64,000 nt of DNA from Aphelidium insulamus (Eukaryota > Aphelidiomycota > Aphelidea > Aphelidiaceae), in NCBI GenBank assembly GCA_036784855.1, contig JAZDSV010000046.1, forward strand, positions 1-64,000, written 5' to 3'. Position numbers and translations under genes: made by a program. Each line of letters starts with the position of its first letter. Position 1 is the stretch's first letter. Positions 53,209-64,000 of the stretch are shown here, one piece after another. Below the pieces are notes generated by a model, which did not search any database, was not told the origin of the DNA, and saw only the letters and a list, made by a program, of their open reading frames with translations.

Positions 53209-53653
53209 ATGGCCCACACAATATTGCTCATCCAGCTGGCCAAAGGCAACGAGGCTACGCGCACCTACCAAGACTATGATACGCTAGTGCAGGCACTGGA
53301 AGGCATGTAGTATACCCACATATTCACACATGCAAGTGAGGTGGGCCACCGCCTAATGCACCATCTGTGTGTAGGCGTGATCAAGATCTACGAGAACCAG
53401 CTGCTGGAGCTGAACCCGGGCGTGCGCGACTTTACCTACGACGTCAAGGAGCTGCACACATTCATAGACTATATGGGCGACCTGGTGGCGCTGGTGTACG
53501 TACACATAGAGAGATGTATCTATGAATTTGCACTGATAATATTACGTATGTAGGCTGGACCCGCGCACCTGCTCATACTTGCCGCACGACCGCTCCTGGA
53601 TAAAGTCGCAGATTAATGCGCACTTGCGGAAGGCTGCCGGACTGACGCGCTAA
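53209..53653 (+). CDS. ERH: Enhancer of rudimentary homologue
   Basis: Three exons, 53209-53302, 53375-53495 and 53554-53653; 104 residues, the usual ERH length. MAHTILLIQLAKGNEATRTY then QDYDTLVQALEG is joined by a 72-nt intron to VIKIYENQLLELNPGVRDFT, YDVKELHTFIDYMGDLVALV, and LDPRTCSYLPHDRSWIKSQI. Matching the family frame requires a GC donor (AAG|GCATGT) at the first intron; the second is GT-AG. ERH is a small dimeric adaptor in mRNA processing and gene silencing. Confidence 0.93.
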
Positions 53654-53859
53654 GCATCGTCATTTGTAGCAATGAAGACATATTATTGCATAATTATTAT
53701 TATACATACATAATACTGAATTGAAATGCTTCATATGCATTTGTCATTGAGGTTGCCAACATGCGATATGTTGTGCATACATCGAACATCCCATAGCAGT
53801 CAAGATTATTTATTTTCATTAAGCAAGAAGTTCATACAGACGAGCCGCACACGGCGCAC
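53654..53859. other. Gap between convergent ERH and beta-adaptin
   Basis: AT-rich. ATTATTATTATACATACATAA at about 53692-53713. No gene. Confidence 0.5.
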
Positions 53860-56800
53860 TATTGCGGACCCTTGGCGGCAATCTCCTCCACGGACTCCTT
53901 GAACAGCGGCAGGAGGTCGGCTATGCGACTCTTGGCACTGAATGTGTGCATGGGACCGTTTGCATTCCACTCGCACACCACCACCATCCCGTTGAACAGT
54001 TTGGCCGAGATGTAAAATTTCTGCGAAGATATGTTATCACGAAGATACATACATACATTTATATATATATTAGTATATGAATAAACTTTAACGTACCGTG
54101 GCACTGGGCTGGTGTAGAGTGGGAATGTTGGCGGCCGACAGACGCTTCTTCAACTCGTCGACAGTGCCACCACAGGTCACACTGAATGTGAGTGCAGGTG
54201 CCGCAGCATCACCCAGCGTCGCCATGAACGTCGGCTGATCCACCACACCCGCCTCGCCCTCCACACACAGCACAAACACCGGCACCAGCGCCTGGAAGTA
54301 GAACACGTCCACACTGTTCTTCAGCGCGATCTGCAGCAGGTTGGTCGGGTCGGCCTTCTGCACCTGGCCACTGAATGCCAGCTGCAGGTCCACATCGTGC
54401 GACTGTCCGGGCGGCAGTGGGTGCGGCAGGGAGAGTGGCTGCGCGGGAACAATACCGAAACTGTTCTTGTTGAACTGGATGGCGAAATCCGTAAGGGGCG
54501 CCATGGACTTGTTCTGCAGCGACAGGTGCAGGTAGACGGAGCCCTGTTTGCGCAAAAAGTACCCGGCCACTTCCAGGCCCTTGCCTTGCTGTGCACTCAA
54601 CAGAGTTTGCTTGACACTCTGCACCGCCAGCAGAGTGGTAAGTCCGCCAAATGCGGCGGTGGACGGCGACGATGACGCTGGCGCCGATGAAGTGGAACGC
54701 GTGGGCGAGCCAGAAGCGGACACCGGAGCCGACGTGGTGGTAAACACCGATGCCGCCGCCGGCACTCCATCGCCCATAATGTCAAACAGAGCCGGCGCGG
54801 CACCGCCCGACAAACTTGTCTTGACCGGCGACACCGACCCCGAGCCGGGTTGCATCACCACCACATCGCCGCCACCGCCAAAGTCCAGATCAAGCAGGTC
54901 GCCCACGCCGTTATTGCTGGCGGGAGTGGCACCGTCGCCACCGCCAGCCGCACCTGCTTCGTCATCGCTTTCCGCTTCCTTTTCTTTGCCGGCCAGTGGC
55001 GCCGCATAGGACGACGCCACCGACAAGAATGCACTCGGTGGCTTGTGGTAGATGGAGGCGATGGTGCACAGGTAGCTGGTGAGCTCCGTCAGCAGTGAAT
55101 TGCTCAACATGGGCCCGTCCACAGAGATTGCGGGCTTCTCCGCCAGCACCACAGCCTTGGCCGCTTGCGGGTCGGACGACAGCAGGCGCCAGTAGATGTA
55201 CGCCTTGTCGCGCAGGTCGGCCGACTCGCCGGTGGTGGTTGCTGTCTGAAGCACTTTTTGTACAAGATCCTGTGCCTGTTGCGGTTTCTTCAAGAACAAT
55301 TTCACCGTCGTTGTCAGCAGTTGCAATTGAACCTATAAAAGTTATAATTGTATGTGTTCATGTAATAATAACACCAACAAACCTGCGGTGGCTCCACTTT
55401 AAAGGTTTCGAGGAAAAACTCGACCAGCTCGTTGGCATTTTCAATCTTTTGCGCATACTCTCCCACAATCCAGATCATGGACGCCTTGGCCTCGGGTTCA
55501 TCCAGCGACTCCAGATTCTCACACAGAGCCGGAATGATGGCCTCGTAGCGGTTTGGGTACTTGCGGAAGATGTCCTTGATGACAATGATGGACTCTTGCA
55601 CAACGTAGTTGACCTTGTTCTTCATCAGGTCTAGCAGGGCGGCGACACAACGCTCCGCTGCCGACTCGATCTTGATGGCACATCGTCCAATAGCGCGCAC
55701 GCTCTTGCGCACAAAGTCCACGTCCACTTCATTGGCATATCTGAAAAGTCATTTAATTATTCACTCTATGTACACGTACTCTTTGAGCTCGCTGATGACT
55801 TGATCGACGTTCTTCTCGCTGGCCAGTTTGATAATGATTTCAAGCTTCTCCAGTTTGACGTAGGGCGGGTCATTGTACTTGCAAAAGAAGACGCGCATCT
55901 CCGTGTTGAGCATCTCGGGGCGGCGCTGCAGAATCAAGTTCATATTGCGCAGCGCCACATATTGCACTTCAGCCGGTGCCGACAGCAGTGTCACTAGATA
56001 ACATTAATTAGATTTATAAATAAGAAACACAATGAATAATGAGACTAACCAAGAGGCGGAGTAAGCTTCTTCACCAGGAGGTTGTACGGCTCTTCGGCAC
56101 GGATGTGGTCCAGCAGCAGGACCAGCACCTTGACGGCCGACATGACAACACTGGCATTGTTATGTTGGAGTCGAGGCAGAACTCGCTCGGCCACCTGTTC
56201 CGCCTCCTTGCTGTCGGTAGGTACGTACAGCGCCAACGCCTCCAGAATGGAGATCTGTCCCCACTCGGTGCACTCATTTAGCGCCGTGAGCAACTTGTTC
56301 ACCAGCGCCGCGTTAAGGAAGAAGATATCCTTTTGCGGGCTGGCCTCACGGATCTCCAGCAGTGCGCCCACACTGTTGGCAATGACCATGGGGTTGGGGT
56401 CGGCCAGCAGGTCCTGCAGCGTGGTGATGAAGCCATTGTCGACGCACAGCGACGGGCTGAGATCGTAGAGCTTGCTGACGCACAGCGCGGCCGTCTTGCG
56501 CACGTACGGATGATCGTCCTTGAGACCTTTGCGCAGTGGCTCACTAATGTAGTCGAGGATCTTTTGCACGCGCAAACAGCCCATTGTCCGTATGGCCAGC
56601 GCTCTGATCAGCGGGTTTGGCTCGTCGGCGTCCTGCAATTGTTACACAATAGTAAAGTGCATCGAAGATTATACATTGTACACACAGCTATAGACATACA
56701 TACACCATCCACTACATATATATAAGTTTACCATAACATAAACCCACCTTGACAAAGGTATTGACGGCGAGAATGACCAGCTCTGGCTGCGACTTGGCGT

Positions 56801-57183
56801 AGTTGATGAGATAGAGGTAGACCAGCTTCTTCAACTCCAGATCTTCCGTCTGCATGTTCTTCACCACATCGGCAAACAGCATGCTGACATCCTTGCCCAC
56901 GGTCATGTTGGCAATCACCCGCTTCACGGCGTCCTTGCGCTTGTCCTTGGTGTCGGCGTTCAACTCGGCCTTCAATTCAAAGGTCTCTCCTGCATGTGAA
57001 TGGTGAGGTGTGTACATCAGTAAATGAATATAGTGAATGAGTGTGTGGAGATGGCTGCCCACATACACCACACCGATACATACACCACATAGACACACAG
57101 CAGTACACACCTTTCTTGGCAGCCGTGGCCGCATTAAAGAACTTTGGCTTGAACATGTCGGCAACAGCTTGTACTCTGTCCAT
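53860..57183 (-). CDS. AP1B1: AP-1/AP-2 beta-adaptin
   Basis: About eight exons on the minus strand from ATG 57183 ([20 protein letters not shown]) to the stop near 53860; about 900 residues. The trunk holds the classical beta-adaptin segments: [132 protein letters not shown] and [17 protein letters not shown]. The hinge has [10 protein letters not shown], which contains an LLDLD clathrin box. The appendage ([37 protein letters not shown]) completes it. Beta-adaptins link cargo and clathrin in coated vesicles at the trans-Golgi or plasma membrane. AP-1 and AP-2 beta cannot be told apart here; single-gene lineages use one for both. Confidence 0.93.
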
Positions 57184-57352
57184 GGCTGACTATGTCTGGT
57201 CTCACCGAGAGTGCGTGGCTGTATATGGAGAGGCGAAGAGCGACGAGAGAAGAGAGCGAGAGAGAAGCGAAAATGTATTTTCAGAGAGCGAGTGCAATGG
57301 CAAACACACTCGCAAAGCTTCTCCATAATCAAGCGTTAATATACAACAAGCC

Positions 57353-57839
57353 ATGTCCAAGGCCGCCGCCTCCACCGCTTCCACAAACGTCAACGCCGCC
57401 ATCAGCGCCGCTCCTGGTGGCGAGTACTTGGCCCTGATCACGGAGGGACCGCGCGAGTTTGTCAAGGAGTCCATTCACCTGGTGAACCGGTGCACAAAGC
57501 CTGACCGACGGGGTGCGTCCTCTATGTCTGTCTCCCTGTCTGTGTATATGCGTGCATGCATGCAGATCCCTTGCGTATACGCATGTATATATATGTACGG
57601 CCATATGTAGCAGCCACTAATTGCCCACGCAGAGTTTATCAAGGTCTCTCAGGCCGTCGCCCTTGGCTTCTGTATTATGGGCTTTATCGGCTTCTTTGTC
57701 AAGCTCATTCACATTCCCATCAACAACATTATTGTGTACGTTTCCGTAACTTTATACGAATGATTGCTGTTTTGTGTACATATGTGTGCATGCGTGTTAT
57801 TGCACGTTGATGAATGGTTTTAGGCACTTGTGTAATATT

Positions 57840-57878
<39 letters not shown>

Positions 57879-58034
57879 TAGGAGAGCTTCTGTATTGTAT
57901 CTGTGTTATGACTGGAAAGGGGCTTATATATAACATATTGGTCTCTGATGTATGCTACAGTTGTCTGTGTTGTTATAATTCATTCAATACTCAGACTTTG
58001 CGCTAATTATAAACTTTGTAGGGGCGCTGCTTGA
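57353..58034 (+). CDS. SEC61G: Sec61 gamma subunit
   Basis: Three exons: 57353-57512, 57633-57735 and a 13-nt terminal exon at 58022-58034. The polar N-terminus ([16 protein letters not shown]) is followed by [20 protein letters not shown] then [20 protein letters not shown] and [17 protein letters not shown]. Splicing the 286-nt second intron ends the protein with GAA-stop, like the IIVGG end of the family; reading through instead adds YVSVTLYE. An AATAAA is 34 nt after the stop, which supports the long-intron model. Sec61 gamma is the single-pass clamp of the ER translocon. The gene is divergent from beta-adaptin, starts 170 bp apart. Confidence 0.9.
57838..57872 (+). repeat. (TA)n microsatellite in Sec61 gamma intron 2
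   Basis: A (TA)n tract of about 30 nt inside the enlarged second intron. Confidence 0.8.
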
Positions 58035-58067
58035 GTCTTGACATATTGCCACGGTTAATGCAGGCAC

Positions 58068-58073
58068 CAATAA
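58068..58073 (+). promoter_or_regulatory. Poly(A) signal of Sec61 gamma
   Basis: AATAAA 34 nt after the terminal micro-exon stop codon. Confidence 0.6.
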
Positions 58074-58190
58074 AGCTTCATTGACACAATTGACTTGAAT
58101 AAGTACATAAAGCTTGTCTTGACATTAAATTTGTGATGTAAACGAATAGCGCCATAAGCGAAAGAACAAAAATATATTTGGATATGTTCA

Positions 58191-61100
58191 CTAAAACATT
58201 ATCGCCGCAAGAGCCAGCAGCAGTACAGAATATAGCATGGGTCCAATAATCGCCAACGCATCCGCCTTGCTACTCTGCGTCATTGCCGGACAGCTGATGG
58301 ATGGCAGATGTGCAACGATGGATGCATTGCAGGACGGCGGCAACTGGTCCAGTCCCAGCGACACCTGGCCCGACATGGATTGTGCAACCACCGTGCCCCA
58401 GATGGCGCCCGACGCATCTCTGATGTCGGCGTACGGGGCCAGAATGTGCGCGCGCACACCCACTGTGCGTATGGTGATCGAGGTGGCTTCGAAAAAGTTG
58501 TAAATGATTGTCAGTGCCGCGTAAGCCTCCTGCGACCCGCCGTCCATGACAACAGTCTTGCCGGGAATATTAAACACCACCGGGACGCCTGCGGGTATCG
58601 TATGTGAGCGCGTGAGAGTATAACAATACTCTCATGTAGATATAATTGTTTTTACCGTATGCCACGTTCTGAAGTAGCGGCATGTTGTTGTAGTTGGGGC
58701 GAGATGGATAGTCTGATGGCTGTACGACCTCCACGCCGCTGATCAGACCAGACATGGTCAACTTTGGACTGTATTGGTCCAAGTTGGCAGTCACCACTGT
58801 GCTTGTGCGATTGCGCAGACACTCGGACACGGCGATGGCACGCGAGCGCACCTGTTCAAATGGAAAGTATGCCGGGTTGACCACGGTGCAGCACTCGGCG
58901 GGGTAGACGGTGCGTTTCTCGGGCGCCGCACCAAGCTGCCCCGTGACAATACTGCCGCCGTACAGGCGTCCATCGGGCCACGAGCGCAGTGTGCCACCGA
59001 CCACCAGGGCGCTGGTGCTGCAACTGTCCAGTTCCGACACTATTCTGTCGCCGATACTGTAGCCAGTGTCGAAGCGGGCATCGCCGCCCACATACACGCG
59101 GCCCTCTGCGGACGACGAGGCCGAGAATGCGCCGAATATAATTGCACTCACGCCGTTGGCCAGGAAACCAAAGTCCAGACACTTTGTACAATTGACATGC
59201 AGCGACGAGGTCGGTGACGGCGAAGGTGAGGGCGTCGATGGCGACGGTGAAGGCGGCGGACAATCACCTTCGTCACTCGGGTCTTGACACGCAGGGAACT
59301 GCAGGGTGCCGGCGCAGCAAGCAACGTGAGGACCAGCACCAAAGTCGAACCCGTCGCCAGTAAAGCTGGCAACGACGAAGTAGCCGTACGCAACTCCGTC
59401 GTGCCCAGTGACATGCGCGTGCGGCGCCAAAATATTGGCCTCCACCGTCAGCGACGTCAGTGTAATTGTGGTGGCATCGGGAAAGTTGAGAATGAGCGGC
59501 AGGCCAATGAAGGGCGTAAAGTCGATCGATTGCAGAGTCACGGCCGTGCCCGGGATGTTTATCACCACCGGTGGTGACACTGCGCATATGTTATTACTAT
59601 CAACGAAAAATGATATTTACCTGAATTGTAATTGATCAGTTCAAAGCCAGTCACCGTGTCAAAGAAGCCTTGCTGCACCAAGAGTGTTTCTAGCGCGGCG
59701 TTGTTGGAGAATGAAATGACGGCAATTGTGCCGCGTTTGCGAACCGTCGCAGTCCACGAGTTCAGAGCTAGTGACGCACTAAGCGCCACCATCGAGTCGC
59801 GGAATCCCGATGCCATTATGGCGTCCAGAGCGGCACGCACGCAACAACTACTAGGCACCATGGGGCCAAAGTTGCTCGGTCGGCCAGACACGCCGGCCGG
59901 GTGGCCAGACGGACACTTCTGGGCCAGCAGTCGCAGCGTGGGACTGCAGTAAAAGTCGGACTGCAGTGCCGGATCTTCTCGGACAATCAGTGTGCCGGTA
60001 GCGTTACGACTGGCGTGAATCTTGGCCGCCGCAGCCGTAATGTCGTCAAACACAAACACGTTCAGCGCCGATACAATGTTGCCAAGGTCCAGACAGAAAC
60101 GTGTGGGCGGCGGTGGCGGCGGCGGGCGAGGAGGCGGCGGAGTTGGAGGTGATGGTGGACAGTAAAACGGGGGAGGCGGAGGCGGCGGCAGGCCAACGAC
60201 TACCTCTGTATGCGTGCAGTTTTCTCGGTGCACCGGTGGCGTCTGGCAGAATGGCAGCGGCGACCACTCGATGGAAGCAGCGCCCGTGATTGATTGTGCC
60301 CAAAGGTGCCCGCTGATTGAGCCAGACGAGTTCTCGATTGTACCGCCTGAAGCCATCACAGTGCCGCGCACGTTCACGCCAAACACGTACACCGTGGTGG
60401 CTTCATAGAAATTGAAGATTACATTGACGCCCTGCAGCGCCTCCATGTTGATATTGCCAATACCGGCAACCGTGCCGGCCACATTGAACACCACAATAGC
60501 GCCTATCAGCTGTATTAGAATAGCATATTAAAAGGTATAGCTGAATATACGGCAAGGCAAATAAGATGACGCAGATAACACAATAATCACAATATAATAA
60601 TGCACAAACCATCCAACAGGTTGGCGAGCGGGGCAATGAATTTGACAGTGACGACGAAAAAGTTGGCCGGCACGTCAATGATCTCCAAGGCACTGCCAGA
60701 CAGTGCCAGTGTGAGAGTGGTGTACGTGACATCCATGCTGGTCCATGTTTCGGGCTGATCGCGGTAAAACGCCGAAAGTGACGTCACCTCCTCCAACATC
60801 GCGGTGTAGTTGAGAATTGCGGGGCGGACCAGGGCGCAGCAGCTGGTCTGCAGAGTGCGCTGCTGTTCATCCGCGCCGTAACCAGACGACGCGGCACCCA
60901 CGGCCACGTTGCCGAACCACACGCGGCCCGAGGAGAAACTCTGCATGCGGCCGCCGACAAACATGACAAACTCGCGGCACGCATCCACGCCCGTCAACCG
61001 CGATCCAATTCCAATGGCAGTGATGTTGGCCACATCGCCGGCCACAGCCAACCTGCCGCCCACATTCCCTGTGGCGGCGCTGAATGAGCCAAACAGTACC

Positions 61101-62717
61101 GCATTGAACTCGGACACCAGCTTCAGCGGGACACACGGCGGCGTGGATGGCGCCGTAGCCAGCATCAGATCCGCCTGAGCCGACATTGACTGTGCGCCGG
61201 CCGCGCCATCAATGGACAGATAAGCCGCCGACGAAGACGACGAGAAGCAGTCTGTCTGCAGTGACTGCTGCAGGCCCCAGGTGCCACACGCGCCGCAGAT
61301 CTGCTTGTAGTAGTAATTGATGGCGGGGAGGCGCACGTGGACATTCACGCGCCACACCGAACACAGCGCCGCCGACGTGAGAGTGATCTCGGCACCGTCG
61401 GCCAACACGAGAACAATGCGATGATCGGACGGGTCCACCGTGTCCACATTGTCTGGCAAGATCCCGGAGCGCACCAGCCGGCCACTGCTGCCCACGGTGA
61501 CGCTGTATGTGGACACGGCGGGATCCGTATCGCCCAGCCACGACACTGTCACTGCAGTATTGATCACGGCTGTGGCGGCACCGCCGTCGGAGCACCCTGC
61601 TGCCACCGAGCGCCACGCCGTCACATTTAGCCGGTCCGTGACGATCAGCGCCAAGCTGCCAGTGGTCGGTGCGGTGTCCAAGCGGCGCACACGCGCCGGT
61701 GTCTGCACATTAACATTGATAAAGTCATAAGATATCAACGTACAAGTGAGCGCAGAGAAGAATCCCCGCTGGCAGAACAGACGTTGGAGCATGCTTGGGC
61801 AAATGACAGCGTGCCGCAGTCGGCGCCAATAGGAAACTGAGAGTTGGGCACCGTGGCGTCAAACAGGCTGACAGATGCGCCCAGGCGGCTGACCCAAGAA
61901 GAGGACGATGGCGCCGCGCCGATGCACTTGCCGGCACGCTCTACAGCGATGTATGTCTCTGGCACATCCAGCGTAATTTGAAGACCGGCCTGTGCAATAG
62001 CTATGCGCAATTGTGCCCCGTCGGCCATGGCCAGCACCGCATCAAACTGTCCCACAAACAGTTCCACGCCGGTTGTGGACAGCGTCGTCGCAGACAAAGT
62101 GGCTCCCTGAGTCGAAGTCTGTACCGCAACAACCTGGCCAGCCACACGCTTCACGAGAAACCGCGAGTCGCGATACTTTATGGCAACTTGAGTGATTTGA
62201 AGGGCCGAGGGCAAAGCAGGCTCCTGTTCGGCACCGGGCGCCAGGCGGATCTGCACATACAGACATGACGGTGTGGCGGCACTCGGTTCCAACAACGTAT
62301 AGTCGCCGGCCACATCTGGCAACGGCACAGCGGCGCTCTACATTGACGATGTTAGCTGATACTCGCTTGATATCCATATATCACTTGCGATGTAGCCGTT
62401 GAATGGCACAAGGGCGCTGCCTTCCGTGTAACAGGTTACCCTGGCGGGACAGGCCAGCACCGGCATCGGTAAAACACTCTTGCTTATGCAGCCGATATCA
62501 TCGACAGCACAGCCTGTCGTGTGAGGAACACTATTTGGAGGTGATAACGTGGTAGTCTCAGACCTTGTGTGCCATTGGCATAGTTGTAGATGGGGGCACG
62601 GCGATTGCGGGCCACCCGGCCACCTGAATGACCGCCTTCATCGTCTCCGCTGGGAATGAAAAACTGCACCAGCACGGCGAGCAGCAGTGCCACCAAAGAG
62701 CCCCTCAGCCAGCTCAT
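58191..62717 (-). CDS. Giant surface protein, paralogue of the 41.3-46.5-kb gene
   Basis: About eight exons on the minus strand from ATG 62717 (MSWLRGSLVALLLAVLVQFF) to 58191; about 1,400 residues. Exon 2 gives GCAVDDIGCISKSVLPMPVL, matching the first copy's GCAPTDTACLQKYASAVLPV. The VWD-like part keeps NYYYKQICGACGTWG, but the GDPH motif is replaced by ASGDSSLRSL. Three choice-of-anchor A units follow: SEFNAVLFGSFSAATGNVGG, then RFCLDLGNIVSALNVFVFDD (a diverged unit lacking the usual GG.LQ.W block) and CLDFGFLANGVSAIIFGAFS with GRVYVGGDARFDTGYSIGD. Linkers are Pro-rich, including PSPSPSTPSPSPSPTSS. The end is hydrophobic (PMLYSVLLLALAAIMF), suiting a GPI or membrane anchor. The intron before each V(V)FNI strand is kept in both genes. 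Confidence 0.8.
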
Positions 62718-62787
62718 TCCAATGTTGTGGTGTTTGTGGTGTTTGTGTTGTCCTCCACTTCTCAAACACTGTGGTGCTATTTACATA

Positions 62788-62949
62788 CAGTTAATTCCGA
62801 CTCTATTTACACTACTGCGACGTCTGCATCCCGGGAAAACCCTCCAGTGGCGGACAATGATCTTGAGTCAACCTTTTACATCAGTTAATTCCGACTCTAT
62901 ATACACTACTGCGACGTCTGCATCCCGGGAAAACCCTCCAGTGGCGGAA
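62788..62949 (+). repeat. 68-bp direct repeat, period 94 bp
   Basis: CAGTTAATTCCGACTCTATT...CCCTCCAGTGGCGGA occurs at 62788-62855 and again at 62882-62948 with a T/A difference in the middle. The intervening 26 bp also share a CTTTTACAT/TTTTACAT end. A recent tandem duplication. Confidence 0.9.
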
Positions 62950-63768
62950 AATTTTACATACGCACATATGCCTAGCTAGTCTAATATAAAATGCAGTACA
63001 TGGCAGTCATGTGAGCTGCATCAAGTGCTCCTGATGTTATCCTCCAAGTGGTGCTTTGCCACGTAATGCAGTCATGATAGTCTGCAGCGACGTCATTGAT
63101 TGTCTACATAAATCTGGACTCTGACCGCGCACACACGCCAGGACGGCGACGAGACAGTACAAAGACAGACAGTACACAGCAAAAATATATATATATATAT
63201 ATATATGTTCATTGCTATATTCATCGGTATTGCAATAGGTGATGATTCGAGGTCAGGGTCAGCTACTATTTGGCTCATCATCGCACTACATATGCAGTGA
63301 ATCAATACATCATCTATCACCGGATATTGTGACGATATGATTGTTAACCCAAAGTCAATAAACCTAAAGTTGTCCGTATATTTACATCTCCATGATAAAA
63401 TTTTCAAATCTTTCAACTTGTGACCCGGGTTCTAACATTATCTTAATTATAGAGCGTTTATCAAGATTGCAGACAGGCTGCGATTGACTGACCGGCAGCC
63501 GTTATAGCTCCATTGCTATGTGGGCATTTACTATGTGTGAACGCTTATGCATCGATCGCGATCGACCTTAATTTCCGTTGTGTAATCCAATCGGCCAATC
63601 AGCGTGTTGCGTTTCAATCTGCGCCACAATTGCAACTCGCGCCGTTTCATCCTTTGTTCGGCAGACTGTAACATTCCATCGGCGGCTATATTTAACTACT
63701 TGATTGCTTTTCTTCTCTTCGCTCTGCTTCCACACCGCGCATACACACACTCACGCACGCCAACAATT

Positions 63769-63778
63769 TCTATATAAG
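63769..63778 (+). promoter_or_regulatory. TATA box (CTATATAAGC)
   Basis: TATATAAG lies about 30 nt before ATG 63802, a typical core promoter position if the 5' UTR is very short. Confidence 0.55.
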
Positions 63779-63801
63779 CACCTGCGCGCGCGACCTATAC
63801 A

Positions 63802-64000
63802 ATGAGAGTCAAATCATCGCATGGTAGTTCAGCATGGACAATGCTGCTGGCCATCGCGTTGGTGTCGGTGCCGCTGACACGCGCCCAAGATCAGCCACCG
63901 TTCGTGCCGCCTCCTGACGAGGAGCTGCCACCTCTCGTGCCAGCTCCAGCACCGGATGCACCGCCGGCACCGGCGCCTGTTCCGCCACCCGCGCCTGTTC
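63802..64000 (+). CDS. Secreted Pro/Ala-rich protein, partial (continues past window)
   Basis: Open from ATG 63802 to the window end. MRVKSSHGSSAWTMLLAIAL then VSVPLTRAQ is a signal peptide. The mature part is Pro-rich (DQPPFVPPPDEELPPLVPAP, APVPPPAPV), like the Pro-rich stalks of the giant surface proteins in this window. The rest of the gene is outside the window, so the domain content is unknown. Confidence 0.6.
   Translation, partial: MRVKSSHGSSAWTMLLAIALVSVPLTRAQDQPPFVPPPDEELPPLVPAPAPDAPPAPAPVPPPAPV

Larger units (their letters stand above)
62718..63801. other. Intergenic with tandem duplication and (TA)n
   Basis: A 68-bp segment is duplicated at 62788 and 62882 (listed separately). 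A (TA)n tract lies at 63185-63206. Short minus-strand frames occur without recognisable domains. No gene is called. Confidence 0.5.

Overview
This window is nuclear DNA from a compact eukaryotic genome. Almost every recognisable gene is broken by short GT-AG introns, mostly 45-60 nt, with two likely GC-AG introns. Genes lie on both strands with little space between them (32 bp between two convergent stops near 11.95 kb), and TATA boxes and AATAAA signals are visible in places. The gene set is an ARID2/Rsc9-like SWI/SNF subunit with an RFX-type domain, a kinesin-3, an NRF-6-type acyltransferase, a RhoGEF, ERH, and giant VWD plus choice-of-anchor-A surface proteins. This fits a unicellular opisthokont, possibly a holozoan protist; that placement is inference only.

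Layout. 0.7-3.3 kb: a badly broken Fanzor (eukaryotic TnpB relative, RNA-guided nuclease family) spread over several reading frames, with RuvC and zinc-finger motifs still readable. This is the most unusual element. 3.4-6.2 kb: two mitochondrial proteins (a two-RRM RNA-binding protein and a short/branched-chain acyl-CoA dehydrogenase). 6.4-8.9 kb: a membrane-anchored glyoxal-oxidase-like copper radical oxidase. 8.9-10.3 kb: a tetraspan membrane protein and a broken paralogue. 10.4-13.3 kb: Rab geranylgeranyltransferase beta and an exostosin-like glycosyltransferase. 15.1-18.0 kb: the SWI/SNF subunit. 18.2-23.3 kb: kinesin-3. 24.4-29.3 kb: mitochondrial ribosomal protein uL1m, two unknown low-complexity proteins and TFIIS.

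29.9-41.0 kb: lineage-specific small and secreted proteins around the acyltransferase, including a tandem pair of secreted Cys proteins with similar upstream blocks. 41.3-46.5 kb and 58.2-62.7 kb: two paralogous extracellular proteins of about 1,400-1,500 residues (VWD-like domain, three choice-of-anchor A units, proline-rich linkers, hydrophobic C-terminus). One carries an expanded 30-bp minisatellite coding for a ten-residue proline-rich repeat. Between them: a third secreted family member, a PAK1IP1/Mak11-type WD40 protein, a DH-PH RhoGEF, ERH, a beta-adaptin and Sec61 gamma. The window ends inside another secreted proline/alanine-rich protein.

The housekeeping genes are intact after splicing. 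The Fanzor, the tetraspan paralogue and possibly a fragment near 24 kb are the clear decayed items.
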